From assembly GCF_030410515.1 (NCBI RefSeq), contig NZ_JAUHHD010000001.1, positions 558,001 to 622,000 of the forward strand: DNA of 64,000 nt. Reading direction: 5' to 3'. Under the pieces are notes generated by a model. It searched no databases. It worked only from the letters and a program-made list of their open reading frames with translations, and was not told the origin of the DNA. Origin of the DNA: Arthrobacter sp. YD4. Its GTDB lineage: Bacteria > Actinomycetota > Actinomycetes > Actinomycetales > Micrococcaceae. This document shows positions 55,190-62,503 of the stretch, one piece after another; within the stretch, counting starts at the first letter, position 1; each line of letters opens with the position of its first letter. Both the position numbers and the translations under genes were made by a program.

Positions 55190-56806
55190 ATGACATCGTC
55201 CAGCAGCACCCAGCCCGGCACCACCGCGCGGACGCGGAAGCGTTTCCTGCCCTCGGGGCCCACGGTCATGGCCGCCCTGGCCGGGGTGGTGTCCGCCGGC
55301 GTCGTCCTGGCCGTCGCGGAACTCGTAGGGGCCTTCTTCACGGCCCGCGCCACCCCGCTGATCGCCCTCGGCTCGACCTTCATCGACTTCACCCCGCCGT
55401 GGATGAAGGACTTTGCGATCGCCACGTTCGGCACCAATGACAAGGCAGCCCTCTTCGCCGGGATGGGCCTGACCATCTTCCTCCTCGCCTGCGTCCTCGG
55501 CATCGTCGCCTACCGGCGCTGGTCGCTCGGCGTCGCCGGCGTGCTGCTGATGGGCGCGGTGATCGTCGCCAGCGTAGTGACGCGCGCCAGCGTCAAACCA
55601 CTAGATGCGATCCCCTCGCTGATCGGCACCGCAGCGGGCCTGGTGGCGCTGCGGTTCCTGATCGGCAAAGTCTGGCGGATGCGGTCCTGGCCCGACGCCG
55701 AGGTCGGGCGCAGCGCCAAGGAACCGGACCGTCCGGCCACCAGCCGGCGCGCCTTCTTCGCCGCAACCGGCATCACCGCTGTCGGGGCCGCCGTGGCCGC
55801 CACCGGTGGCCGGCTGCTCAGCGCCGCCCGCAGCAACGTGGCCAAGGCCCGCGAGAGCCTGACCCTGCCCACCCCGGTCAAGGCCGCCGCGCCGGTGCCT
55901 GCCGGGGTGCAGTCCAAGGTACCCGGCGTCACGCCGTGGCTGACCCCGAACAAGGACTTCTACCGGATCGACACCGCCCTCAGCGTGCCCGAGGTCAACG
56001 CCCAGGACTGGGAACTGCGAGTCCACGGCATGGTGGAGCAGGAGGTCCGGCTCAGCTTTCAGGATCTCCTGGACGCGAAGCTGATCGAATCCCACGTCTC
56101 CCTGACCTGCGTGTCCAACCCGGTGGGCGGCAACCTGGCCGGCAACGCCAAGTGGCTGGGCATGCCCATCCGGGACGTCCTCGCGATGGCCCGGCCCAAG
56201 GACGGCGCCGACATGGTGCTCTCCACCTCTGTGGACGGTTTCAGCGCCTCCACCCCGATCGAGGTGTTGCGGGATGACCGCGACGCGATGCTGGCCATCG
56301 GCATGAACGGCGAGGCGCTGCCGCTGGAACACGGCTACCCGGTGCGGATGGTGGTCCCGGGCCTGTACGGCTTCGTCTCCGCCACCAAGTGGGTGGTTGA
56401 CCTGGAGGTGACCCGGTTCGCGGACGCCAAGGCCTACTGGACCCAGCGCGGCTGGTCCGAGCGCGGACCGATCAAGACCATGGCCCGGGTGGAGGTGCCC
56501 AAGTCCTTCGCCAAGGTCCCCGCCGGCAAGGTAGCGGTGGGCGGCACCGCCTGGGCGCAGACCCGCGGCATCACCAAGGTGGAGATCCAGATCGACAACG
56601 GACCCTGGACCCCGGTGGAACTGTCCACCGAGGCGTCCCTGGTGACGTGGCGGCAGTGGTCCTATGAGTGGGACGCCACCCCCGGACCGCACTACCTCAA
56701 GGTCCGCGCCACCGACGGAACCGGCGAGGTGCAGACGGACAAGCGGGCCGATCCAGTCCCCGACGGCGCCTCCGGCTGGCAGTCCGTCATGGTCACCGTG
56801 GAGTAA
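55190..56806 (+). CDS. Membrane-anchored sulfite-oxidase-type molybdoprotein
   Basis: The ~538-residue protein has four to five N-terminal helices (TVMAALAGVVSAGVVLAVAE, TIFLLACVLGIVAYRRW, VLLMGAVIVASVVT), then a linker and an extracytoplasmic Mo-cofactor domain. The Mo-ligating Cys lies in VSLTCVSNPVGGNLAG, and MVVPGLYGFVSATKWVVDLE and the C-terminal Mo-co dimerisation domain (VEIQIDNGPWTPVEL) follow. No haem site is visible. Family members oxidise sulfite or reduce oxidised methionines; the acceptor is unknown. ATG 55190 has AAGGGA upstream. Confidence 0.87.
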   Translation: MTSSSSTQPGTTARTRKRFLPSGPTVMAALAGVVSAGVVLAVAELVGAFFTARATPLIALGSTFIDFTPPWMKDFAIATFGTNDKAALFAGMGLTIFLLACVLGIVAYRRWSLGVAGVLLMGAVIVASVVTRASVKPLDAIPSLIGTAAGLVALRFLIGKVWRMRSWPDAEVGRSAKEPDRPATSRRAFFAATGITAVGAAVAATGGRLLSAARSNVAKARESLTLPTPVKAAAPVPAGVQSKVPGVTPWLTPNKDFYRIDTALSVPEVNAQDWELRVHGMVEQEVRLSFQDLLDAKLIESHVSLTCVSNPVGGNLAGNAKWLGMPIRDVLAMARPKDGADMVLSTSVDGFSASTPIEVLRDDRDAMLAIGMNGEALPLEHGYPVRMVVPGLYGFVSATKWVVDLEVTRFADAKAYWTQRGWSERGPIKTMARVEVPKSFAKVPAGKVAVGGTAWAQTRGITKVEIQIDNGPWTPVELSTEASLVTWRQWSYEWDATPGPHYLKVRATDGTGEVQTDKRADPVPDGASGWQSVMVTVE

Positions 56807-56842
56807 CCGGGCGACGGCGGCCCGGGCACCTAGACTGGCAGC

Positions 56843-57859
56843 ATGCCTCTGAACCCGCATGCCACCTTCTCCGTCGATTCCGCCGTCGAACTGGCGGTGG
56901 TGGAGCGCAGCGGCTTCATCGAATCACGGCACATCGGGTCCGCCGTCGTGCTCTCCGCCGACGGCCAGGTGGTCACCGAACTGGGCGACATCGCCGCCCC
57001 GGTGTTCGCCCGCTCCACCTTGAAACCGCTGCAGGCGCTCGCCGCGATGCAGGCCGGCGTCCCCCTCCGCGGCGCCCAGGTAGCGATCGCCTGCGGCAGC
57101 CACGTCGGGTCCCTCGACCACATGGACGTGGTGGAGGGCATGCTCAAGGCCGCCGGCGTGACCGAGGACCAGCTGCAGTGCCCGGCCGACTGGCCGGCCG
57201 ACGAGACCGCCCGGACCTGGCTGGTGCAGACCGAGCGCGGCAAGTCCCGGCTGGCCTTCAACTGTTCCGGCAAGCATGCCGCGTTTCTCTGGGCCTGCAC
57301 GGAGAACGGCTGGGACACGCACAGCTACCTCGAGCCGAACCATCCGCTGCAGCAACGGGTCCGCTCCGTGATTGAGGAATACTGCGGGGAACGGATCGCC
57401 CACCTGGGCATCGACGGCTGCGGCGCCCCCGTGGCCGCCGTCTCACTCACCGGCTTGGCCCGCGCCTACTCGCAGCTGGCCAAGGCCCCCGGTGACCATC
57501 ACTCCAACGCCCGGGCCGCCACCATCGCCACCTCCATGCTGGACTACCCCTGGGCCGTCCAGGGCCGCGGCGAGGCCAACACCATCGTGATGAACGACCT
57601 CGGCATCATCGCCAAGATCGGCGCCGAAGGCGTCCTGGCCATGGCCACCCCGCAGGGCGTCGCCGTGGCCATCAAGGTCCTCGACGGAAATATCCGGGCC
57701 ACCACCCTGGTGGGGCTGACCCTGCTGGCCGCCGCCGGCGCCGTGGACATTCCCGAGGTCTCCAGCGTGCTCGAAAAAGTCATCGACCCGGTGCTGGGAG
57801 GTGGCCGGCCGGTGGGCAAGATCCGCCTCGGCCACGCCGTCTCGGCGCTGCTGGACTAG
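56843..57859 (+). CDS. Asparaginase (Rhizobium type II family)
   Basis: The 338-residue protein belongs to the Asparaginase_II family, unrelated to the E. coli type enzymes. It has [60 protein letters not shown] and [13 protein letters not shown], the latter holding the conserved Ser/Lys/Cys residues. It hydrolyses asparagine to aspartate and ammonia. TAGACT (56831-56836) lies six bases before ATG 56843, so the mRNA is probably leaderless. The SCP2-like gene follows 4 bp later. Confidence 0.88.
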   Translation: MPLNPHATFSVDSAVELAVVERSGFIESRHIGSAVVLSADGQVVTELGDIAAPVFARSTLKPLQALAAMQAGVPLRGAQVAIACGSHVGSLDHMDVVEGMLKAAGVTEDQLQCPADWPADETARTWLVQTERGKSRLAFNCSGKHAAFLWACTENGWDTHSYLEPNHPLQQRVRSVIEEYCGERIAHLGIDGCGAPVAAVSLTGLARAYSQLAKAPGDHHSNARAATIATSMLDYPWAVQGRGEANTIVMNDLGIIAKIGAEGVLAMATPQGVAVAIKVLDGNIRATTLVGLTLLAAAGAVDIPEVSSVLEKVIDPVLGGGRPVGKIRLGHAVSALLD

Positions 57860-57863
57860 GGCC

Positions 57864-58229
57864 ATGGCAGTGGCACGGCGCCGGATCCCGGTGGACGAAG
57901 GACGCGCGGCCCTGGCGGCCTGGCGTGCAGCCACGGACGGGGCGGTACCCCGCGCCACCGTGGCCACCGCCGTCCGCTTCACCCTGGAGGAAGTCACGGC
58001 CCGGGCGCCCGGGAACTCCGTGGAGGTCCGGGTGCCCCCGTTCGGCGTCACCCAGTGCGTGGAGGGCCCGCGGCACACCCGAGGCACTCCCCCGAACGTG
58101 ATCGAGTGCGACGCCGCCACCTGGCTCGCCATGGTCACCGGCTCCCTGGCCTGGGCGGACGCGGTGGACGCCGGCAAGGTGGCCGCCTCGGGCCTCCGGG
58201 CGGACCTGTCCCGGCTGCTTCCGCTCTAG
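57864..58229 (+). CDS. Sterol-carrier-family (SCP2-like) protein
   Basis: This 121-residue protein matches a small actinobacterial sterol-carrier-like family: [16 protein letters not shown] at the N terminus, [40 protein letters not shown] and [20 protein letters not shown]. The fold is inferred to be the SCP2 lipid-binding type. Ligand unknown. It is coupled to the asparaginase gene and ends before a hairpin. Confidence 0.78.
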   Translation: MAVARRRIPVDEGRAALAAWRAATDGAVPRATVATAVRFTLEEVTARAPGNSVEVRVPPFGVTQCVEGPRHTRGTPPNVIECDAATWLAMVTGSLAWADAVDAGKVAASGLRADLSRLLPL

Positions 58230-58278
58230 TCCCGTCAGGGCGGGGGCGGAAGGGCCGGCCCCCACGATTGAGCCCGGC

Positions 58279-58302
58279 CACTGCGGCAGGGCCGCCGCAG
58301 TG
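58279..58302. terminator. 9-bp stem-loop between convergent genes
   Basis: CACTGCGGC (58279-58287) and GCCGCAGTG (58294-58302) pair perfectly around AGGGCC. It lies between the convergent SCP2-like and SDR genes and could stop transcription from both sides; T-runs are absent. Confidence 0.5.
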
Positions 58303-58325
58303 CCGCTGCGCCGGTGCGGGGAACC

Positions 58326-59084
58326 TCAGCCGCGGCCGATGAAGGGCATGCCGGCGGCGGTAATGACCACCGATCCCACACTGGCGGCGGCCGGCATCCC
58401 GGCCATCATCAGCACCGCCCTGGCCGCATCCTCCACCGGGAAGGTCGGCTCCACCTTCCGGCTCCCGTCCGCCTGAAGGGCCCCGTCGCCCACGCCGATC
58501 GTGTCCATCAGCCCGGTGGCGGCGTTCCCGATGTCGATCTGGCCGCAGGTGATGCCGAAGCCGCGGCCGTCCAGCTCGATGCTCTTGGTCAGCCCGGTGA
58601 TGGCGTGCTTCGTCACGGTGTAGGCCACGGACCGGGGCCGGGGCGAGTGCGCGGAGATGGAGCCGTTGTTGATGATCCGGCCGCCCTGCGGCGTCTGCTC
58701 CTTCATCGCCCGGACCGCGGCACCGGCACAGAGCAGGGACCCGGTGATGTTCACCGCCGCCGTCGCCTCCCAGTCCTCGGGGCTGAGCTCGTCCACGCTC
58801 GCCGACGGCCCGAAGGTGCCGGCGTTGTTGAACAGCACGTCCACCCGGCCCCAGCGCTCCAGCGTCGCCGCGAAGAGGCGTTCGACGTCGTCGGGCCGGC
58901 TGATGTCGCACGGTACGGGGAGCGCCAGGGCGTGCCCGGCACCGGTCTCCAGCAGCTTCTCTTCCCGCCTGCCGGCCAGGACCACGCGGTAGCCCTCGGC
59001 CAGCATGAGCCGGGCCACGGCCCGTCCGATGCCGGATCCCGCTCCTGTGACGACAGCGACCGGGCCGGCGTGGTGGTGTGTCAT
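58326..59084 (-). CDS. Short-chain dehydrogenase/reductase
   Basis: The 252-residue classical SDR has the NAD(P) motif [16 protein letters not shown], the NNAG motif ([10 protein letters not shown]), the catalytic Ser in NNGSISAHS and the YxxxK in [11 protein letters not shown]. Arg residues after the glycine motif (AGRREEKL) suggest NADP preference. The substrate is not evident. ATG 59084 has AGGAGAGCCC upstream. The C terminus ends GMPFIGRG. Confidence 0.9.
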   Translation of the reverse strand: MTHHHAGPVAVVTGAGSGIGRAVARLMLAEGYRVVLAGRREEKLLETGAGHALALPVPCDISRPDDVERLFAATLERWGRVDVLFNNAGTFGPSASVDELSPEDWEATAAVNITGSLLCAGAAVRAMKEQTPQGGRIINNGSISAHSPRPRSVAYTVTKHAITGLTKSIELDGRGFGITCGQIDIGNAATGLMDTIGVGDGALQADGSRKVEPTFPVEDAARAVLMMAGMPAAASVGSVVITAAGMPFIGRG

Positions 59085-59168
59085 GGGCTCTCCTGGGGCG
59101 TGGCGGCGGGTGCGGTTCAGCCCAGCCTATGCCGGGCGGGGCCGGTCGCTGAAGACGTACAGTGAAGC

Positions 59169-60101
59169 GTGGCATCCACCGCGGGAGACGTCGTACTGGC
59201 CTACCTGGCCCGGCGGGTGGCCGAGGTGCGCCGCCTGGCGCCCGGCGCCGCGGCAGGCCGGGTCGAGGACATCCACCAAATGCGGGTCGCAGTCCGGCGG
59301 CTCCGCTCTGTCCTGGGTTCCTGCCACTCCCTGTTCGACGGAAGTGCGGTCGACCCGCTGCGCGACGAACTGCGCTGGCTCTCGGGGGTGCTGGGCGCGG
59401 CCCGGGACCCCGGCGTGGTGCGGGACCGGCTCCTGGAAGCGGCGGCCCGGGAGCCTGCGGCCCTGCGCTGGGCGGGGGACCCCGCGGCGGATCTGATCCG
59501 GACGCGGCTGGACGCCGATGCGGCGGCAGGGCTCGCCGCGGCGGCGGACGCCCTCACAGGCGCCCGCTACGAGCGGTTGCTGGCAGCCATCGATACCTGC
59601 CTCGCCGACCCGCCGCTGGCCCCTGCCGCCGCCGACCCGCCGCTGGCCCCTGCCGCCGCTGCCCCGGCGCGCAGGGTGCACCGCGCCGTGCGCCGGGACT
59701 CAAAGCGGCTGGTCCGGACCGCCGCAGCCCTGGCTGAAGCCAATGGGGGCGCGGAGCACGACGTCGTGTTGCACACGGTGCGCAAGGCCGCCAAGCGGCT
59801 GAGGTACTCCGCCGAGCTGATGCTGGAGGCCGTCCCGGACGGGCCGACCAAGCGGCTGAAGTACGCCCGCCGGGCGGCCAAGGGGGCCCGGACAGTACAG
59901 CAGGTCCTGGGCCTGCATCAAGACAGCGTCATGGCCCGGTCGGTTCTCGTTGAGCTGGCCAGGGAATCAGACCCGGGCGCCGGCGCCGGGTCCGCCGTCG
60001 GCTTCGGCCTCGGCCGGCTGCACGCCGCGGAGGACGTACGTGCAGCGGCGGCCGAGAAGAAGTTCCACAAGTCCTGGCGGAGGCTGCGGCGCAAGCTGTA
60101 A
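59169..60101 (+). CDS. CHAD-domain protein
   Basis: The 310-residue all-helical protein has the two basic signatures of CHAD domains: VEDIHQMRVAVRRLRSVLG near residue 35 and VVLHTVRKAAKRLRYSAELM near 200, in symmetric helical halves. CHAD domains bind inorganic polyphosphate. A Ppx-like protein is encoded at 5944-7089, but the two genes are far apart. A 9-residue tandem repeat (ADPPLAPAA twice) sits in the central linker. TACAGT (59158-59163) lies five bases before GTG 59169. Confidence 0.88.
   Translation: MASTAGDVVLAYLARRVAEVRRLAPGAAAGRVEDIHQMRVAVRRLRSVLGSCHSLFDGSAVDPLRDELRWLSGVLGAARDPGVVRDRLLEAAAREPAALRWAGDPAADLIRTRLDADAAAGLAAAADALTGARYERLLAAIDTCLADPPLAPAAADPPLAPAAAAPARRVHRAVRRDSKRLVRTAAALAEANGGAEHDVVLHTVRKAAKRLRYSAELMLEAVPDGPTKRLKYARRAAKGARTVQQVLGLHQDSVMARSVLVELARESDPGAGAGSAVGFGLGRLHAAEDVRAAAAEKKFHKSWRRLRRKL
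59604..59657 (+). repeat. Perfect 27-bp tandem duplication in CHAD gene
   Basis: The 27-base unit beginning GCCGACCCGCCGCTGG occurs twice without mismatch (59604-59630 and 59631-59657), encoding ADPPLAPAA twice. Exact identity suggests a recent slippage duplication in the linker between the two CHAD halves. Confidence 0.95.
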
Positions 60102-60114
60102 ACCCGTCGGCTGC

Positions 60115-61290
60115 CTAGGGCTTCAGGACCACCTTGATACAGCCGTCCTGCTTCTTCTGGAACATCTCGTACATGGCCGGGGCCTCGCTCAGACTGGCCT
60201 CGTGGGTGACAAGGTCCATGACGCCCAGCGGGTCGGCGTCGTCCTCCACCAGCGGCAGCAGGTCCTCGGTCCACCGGCGGACGTTGCACTGGCCCATCCG
60301 CAGCTGGATCTGTTTGTCGAACATGGACATCAGCGGCATCGGCGAGGCCTCGCCGCCGTAGACGCCGCTTAGGGAGACGGTGCCGCCGCGGCGGACCGCG
60401 TCGAGGGCGGTATGCAGGGCCGAGAGCCGGTCCACCCCGGCGCTCTCGAACGTCTTCTGCGCCAGCTTGTCCGGGAGCAGCCCGGCCGCGTGCTGCATGA
60501 AGGAGGCAACCGGCGAATCGTGCGCCTCCATGCCGACGGCGTCCACCACGGAGTCGGCGCCGCGGCCCTGGGTCATGGAGCGCAACTCTTCGGCCACGTC
60601 CCTGGAGAAGTCGAGGGTTTCCACGCCGTGCCGCTCGGCCATGGCACGCCGCTCGGCCACTGGATCCACGGCGATGACCCGCAGCCCCAGGTGCCGGCCG
60701 ATCCGCGAGGCGAACTGCCCCACGGGTCCCAGCCCCATTACGGCCAGGGTTCCGCCCTTGGGCACATCGGCGTACTTCACGCCCTGCCACGCGGTGGGCA
60801 GGATGTCCGAGAGGAAGAGGTAGCGCTGGTCCGGCAGTTCCGAGCCCACCTTGATCGGACCGTAGTCTGCATGCGGGACCCGCAGGTATTCGGCCTGGCC
60901 GCCGGGCACCGAGCCGTACAGCTCGGAGAAGCCGAACAGCGATGCGCCGGAGCCCTTTTCCTTGACCTGGGTGGTCTCGCACTGGGACTGCAGCCCCATG
61001 TTGCACATAAAGCAATTGCCGCAGGAGATGTTGAAGGGAATGACCACGCGGTCGCCAATCGCCAGGTTGGTGACGGCGCTGCCTACCTCGACGACGACGC
61101 CCATCGGCTCATGGCCGATCACGTCACCCTTGTGCATGTACGGGCCGAGGACCTCGTATAGGTGCAGATCGGAGCCGCAGATGGCGGTCGAGGTGATTTT
61201 CACAATTGCGTCCGTCGGTTCCTGAATGACCGGATCCGGGACCTCTTCCACACTCACGGATCGTTTGCCCTGCCATGTGAGTGCCTGCAT
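60115..61290 (-). CDS. Zinc-dependent alcohol dehydrogenase (formaldehyde dehydrogenase-like)
   Basis: The 391-residue medium-chain dehydrogenase has the catalytic zinc site ICGSDLHLYEVLGPYMHKGD with IGHEPMGVVVEVG and the structural zinc motif CGNCFMCNMGLQSQC. The Rossmann loop is LAVMGLGPVGQFASRIGRHL and DP follows the second strand, pointing to NAD. The long insert around SGASLFGFSELYGSVPGGQA is typical of glutathione-independent formaldehyde-dehydrogenase-like enzymes. ATG 61290 has AGAGAGGA six bases upstream, better than ATG 61296. It is the gene after the HAD phosphatase on this strand. Confidence 0.88.
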   Translation of the reverse strand: MQALTWQGKRSVSVEEVPDPVIQEPTDAIVKITSTAICGSDLHLYEVLGPYMHKGDVIGHEPMGVVVEVGSAVTNLAIGDRVVIPFNISCGNCFMCNMGLQSQCETTQVKEKGSGASLFGFSELYGSVPGGQAEYLRVPHADYGPIKVGSELPDQRYLFLSDILPTAWQGVKYADVPKGGTLAVMGLGPVGQFASRIGRHLGLRVIAVDPVAERRAMAERHGVETLDFSRDVAEELRSMTQGRGADSVVDAVGMEAHDSPVASFMQHAAGLLPDKLAQKTFESAGVDRLSALHTALDAVRRGGTVSLSGVYGGEASPMPLMSMFDKQIQLRMGQCNVRRWTEDLLPLVEDDADPLGVMDLVTHEASLSEAPAMYEMFQKKQDGCIKVVLKP

Positions 61291-61395
61291 GTGCATTCCT
61301 CTCTCTCGGGTCGAATCTTTCGGGTGAAAACTGTGGACGGGACCGGCGCGGGGCACGGTTCACTCCACCGGCGGCCAGCGCCGGGTGCCAGTGCG

Positions 61396-62088
61396 TCAGC
61401 GGCTCCGCGCGGCGAGCTTCCCGATGGCGCTGCCGGCGAGGTTGGCGAGCAGGGCGCGCGGGTTTTCGTAGACCTCGGCCGCGCCGGCGTCGCGCAATTC
61501 GGCCTCGCTGGTGCCACCGCAGGTCACGGCGACCGTGGGAATGCCGAGTTTGGCGGCGGCCTTGATGTCCCAGACCGAATCGCCGACGTAGACCGCGTCG
61601 GCCGCGGCAACGCCCACGGCCTCCAGCGCGGCGACCAGGATGTCCGGCTGCGGTTTGCTCTCCTCCGCGTCGGCCGAGCTGGTGGCCGCGTGCAGGTAGG
61701 CGTCGGCGTCGATCGCGGCGCGCAGCATCTCCAGGTCCCGCCCGTGGGCGGAGGAGGCGAGGGCGACGGCGAGCCCGACGTCGTGGCACTGGACCAGGAG
61801 TTCGCGGGCCCCGTCGGTGCGGCGCAGCGCCGGCCAGTACGTGGCGAAGACGGCCGCCTGCGAGGCGGTGAGGGCGTCGTCGCCGTCGCGGTCCCGGTCC
61901 GGCAGCAGGTGGTCCAGCAGTTTGTCGCCGCCCATGCCAACCGAGCGGTGAATGCTCGCCATCGGCATGTCGAGGCCGGCCTGGCGGAAGGACTGCCACC
62001 ACGCCAGGGTGTGAAGGTAGGAGGAGTCGACCAGCGTGCCGTCGACGTCGAAGAGGACGGCCGCGCGCGGGTGGTCAGTGATGGGCAC
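61396..62088 (-). CDS. HAD-superfamily phosphatase
   Basis: This 230-residue hydrolase has motif I VLFDVDGTLVDSSYLHTLAW, motif II region LASSAHGRD, the motif III Lys in SKPQPDILVAALEAVG and motif IV VYVGDSVWDIKAAAKLGIP. The helical cap (HRSVGMGGDKLLDHLLP) resembles phosphoglycolate/beta-phosphoglucomutase-type members. The substrate is unknown. Its start overlaps the end of the DUF1508 gene by 14 bp, so the two are co-transcribed. Confidence 0.88.
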   Translation of the reverse strand: MPITDHPRAAVLFDVDGTLVDSSYLHTLAWWQSFRQAGLDMPMASIHRSVGMGGDKLLDHLLPDRDRDGDDALTASQAAVFATYWPALRRTDGARELLVQCHDVGLAVALASSAHGRDLEMLRAAIDADAYLHAATSSADAEESKPQPDILVAALEAVGVAAADAVYVGDSVWDIKAAAKLGIPTVAVTCGGTSEAELRDAGAAEVYENPRALLANLAGSAIGKLAARSR

Positions 62089-62374
62089 GGGTTCGCTTCG
62101 TCGCAGCCAGTGTGCCGCCGGTCAGGGAGGATCCACGCCCCGCACCAGCCGTCCGCCGCTTGGCCATCGACGCCATGATCGCGGTCTGACCGTCGCCGCT
62201 GCGGTCCCGGACCAGTCCGGTCCCTGCGATCTCGCGGGCCTGGGCGATCCCGGCCACCGCCGCCCGCTTGGTCGGGAAGGTCACGGAGACCGCCATCAGG
62301 TCCCCTGCGGCGTCAATCATCCGGATCCGGTACCCGCCGTCGGGTGCGTCTACGAGCTCAAAGTATCCTGCCAT
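62075..62374 (-). CDS. YegP-like (DUF1508) protein
   Basis: This 99-residue protein has one DUF1508 domain (GYFELVDAPDGGYRIRMID, AVSVTFPTKRAAVAGIAQAR) and a basic C-terminal tail (MAKRRTAGAGRG, ATKRTRAHH). ATG 62374 has GAAGGAG six bases upstream. A 21-bp A+T-rich palindrome (62413-62433) lies just upstream and probably contains the promoter and an operator. It is the second DUF1508 gene in the window. Confidence 0.82.
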   Translation of the reverse strand: MAGYFELVDAPDGGYRIRMIDAAGDLMAVSVTFPTKRAAVAGIAQAREIAGTGLVRDRSGDGQTAIMASMAKRRTAGAGRGSSLTGGTLAATKRTRAHH

Positions 62375-62412
62375 CGCCAACTCCTTCAGTGCTGTTCCCC
62401 TCGTGGGGGACG

Positions 62413-62433
62413 TTAGTAAGTATACTTATCTAA
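62413..62433 (-). promoter_or_regulatory. A+T-rich palindrome upstream of DUF1508-HAD operon
   Basis: TAAGTATACTTA (62417-62428) is a perfect 12-bp palindrome, framed by TTAG (62413-62416) and CTAA (62430-62433). On the minus strand it contains TATACT, a good -10 hexamer. In otherwise G+C-rich DNA this is probably an operator overlapping the promoter. The binding protein is not known. Confidence 0.55.
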
Positions 62434-62503
62434 GCTCTGGAGGAAAGTCCCCGGCGTGATTCCGGGGGCTGCTGCCGGCGGCGCGCGAGTGCGGCCGGAG
62501 CGA

